Below are positions 63,539 to 64,000 of a stretch of 64,000 nucleotides of DNA, one piece after another. The DNA is from Kordia sp. (GTDB lineage Bacteria > Bacteroidota > Bacteroidia > Flavobacteriales > Flavobacteriaceae), in assembly GCF_022447245.1 (NCBI RefSeq), contig NZ_JAKVBC010000003.1, positions 186,001 to 250,000 on the forward strand, written 5' to 3'. Made by a program: the position numbers and the translations under genes. Below the pieces are notes generated by a model. The model was not told the origin of the DNA, made no database searches, and saw only the letters and a program-made list of their open reading frames with translations. The stretch's first letter is position 1; every line of letters starts with the position of its first letter.

Positions 63539-64000
63539 ATGAGACTTATACTATCACTCTTTTTTCTTTTTTCTATTTTGTTTGTGAATGCACAAGAAGA
63601 AAATATCTTTTTGAAACGTGAATTCTGGAAATCCAAACCAAGTGTTTCAGAAATCAAACAAAACATTAAAAAAGGAAATGATCCTACAGAAAAAGATCGT
63701 TTTTCTTTTGATGCGGTATCCTATGCTATTATGGATAATGCTCCTGTAGAAAGCATAAAGTATTTGTTGACTATAGAAGGAAATTCAGTTTCTAAACCTA
63801 CGCATGGTGGTATAACTTATTTATTATGGGCTTCGTATAAAGGGAATCAAGATATCATGCGTCACTTATTGAGTTTAGGAGCAGATTCAAGCTTTACAAC
63901 TTCAAGAGGAACAAATATGCTTTTGATGGCCGCTGTTGGTGGTGTAGAAAACCCTGAAGTGTACGAATTAATTCTAGCGCAAGGAATTCCAATTGATTAT
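63539..64000 (+). CDS. Secreted ankyrin-repeat protein (3' end cut by window edge)
   Basis: 154 residues visible from ATG 63539. The signal peptide (LILSLFFLFSILFVNAQ) is followed by ankyrin repeats: SYAIMDNAPVESIKYLL, GITYLLWASYKGNQDIMRHLL-type and GTNMLLMAAVGGVENPEVYE, each ending in a Leu-x-x-G-A pattern (LGADSSF, AQGIPIDY). Ankyrin arrays mediate protein binding. The full protein is longer than shown. Located 36 bases after the acyl-CoA dehydrogenase-like gene and possibly cotranscribed with it. Confidence 0.88.
   Translation, partial: MRLILSLFFLFSILFVNAQEENIFLKREFWKSKPSVSEIKQNIKKGNDPTEKDRFSFDAVSYAIMDNAPVESIKYLLTIEGNSVSKPTHGGITYLLWASYKGNQDIMRHLLSLGADSSFTTSRGTNMLLMAAVGGVENPEVYELILAQGIPIDY

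Noticed and set aside
1-64000. CRISPR array, tRNA, rRNA, prophage or transposon
   Set aside because: No regularly spaced repeats, no tRNA cloverleaf that I could see, no integrase, phage structural or transposase text in any frame.

Overview
The window looks like a chromosome segment of a member of the Flavobacteriaceae (Bacteroidota), possibly Kordia or a close relative. The genus is an inference. The evidence is an AT-rich sequence, gliding genes gldF and gldG, SAM hydroxide adenosyltransferase, a TPR/AraC one-component regulator, TAnnTTTG promoter elements, almost no Shine-Dalgarno sites, and a class I ribonucleotide reductase with its ATP-cone on NrdB. I found no rRNA, tRNA, CRISPR array, integrase or transposase.

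Layout. 0-4 kb: 3' part of a MATE exporter, then a peptide island with two tandem paralogous six-Cys GG-leader peptides and one opposing lanthipeptide-like precursor, followed by a TPR/AraC membrane regulator; a perfect 20-bp direct repeat flanks the three peptide genes. 4-7.3 kb: a large zinc metalloprotease whose signal peptide carries an in-frame stop, and a small broken gene. 7.3-15.2 kb: housekeeping block (purC, phoH, SAM hydrolase, ABM-domain protein, methyltransferase, gldFG, dnaN). 15.3-19.5 kb: argE with a YfcC-type carrier, and mnmE. 19.5-20.7 kb: gene remnants. 20.8-27 kb: a complete trans-4-hydroxy-L-proline catabolic set (epimerase, D-hydroxyproline dehydrogenase, deaminase, alpha-ketoglutarate semialdehyde dehydrogenase) with a divergent AraC regulator, then a decayed ArsR/SRPBCC pair. 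27.8-30 kb: two Cys-rich lanthipeptide-type precursors bracketing a thioredoxin-like protein and two unknown genes. 30-48 kb: UvrD helicase, PldA-like barrel, a histidine-phosphatase protein with a PTP-like C-terminus lacking the catalytic Cys, amidohydrolase, FMN glutamate synthase-like protein, M1 aminopeptidase, PNGase F-like lipoprotein, and a sugar dehydrogenase-cytochrome c next to a TonB receptor. 48-56 kb: small accessory genes mixed with remnants (DUF6090-like, GldM C-terminal-like), HipA-like/DUF3037 pair, M20 peptidase, GIY-YIG-like, CAP and DUF1842-like proteins. 56.6-64 kb: recG, nrdBA plus an unlisted 35-residue membrane protein, a glutaryl-CoA dehydrogenase homologue lacking the catalytic Glu, and a truncated ankyrin protein.

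The strongest cross-window signal is the number of accessory genes broken by one or a few point lesions (in-frame stops, single-base indels, mutated start codons) while all core genes are intact. Several stops sit where glutamine (CAA to TAA) is expected. This is most simply selective gene decay, but the one-lesion cases should be checked against reads. The other notable theme is scattered ribosomal-peptide precursors with no modification enzyme (LanB, LanC, LanM) within the window.
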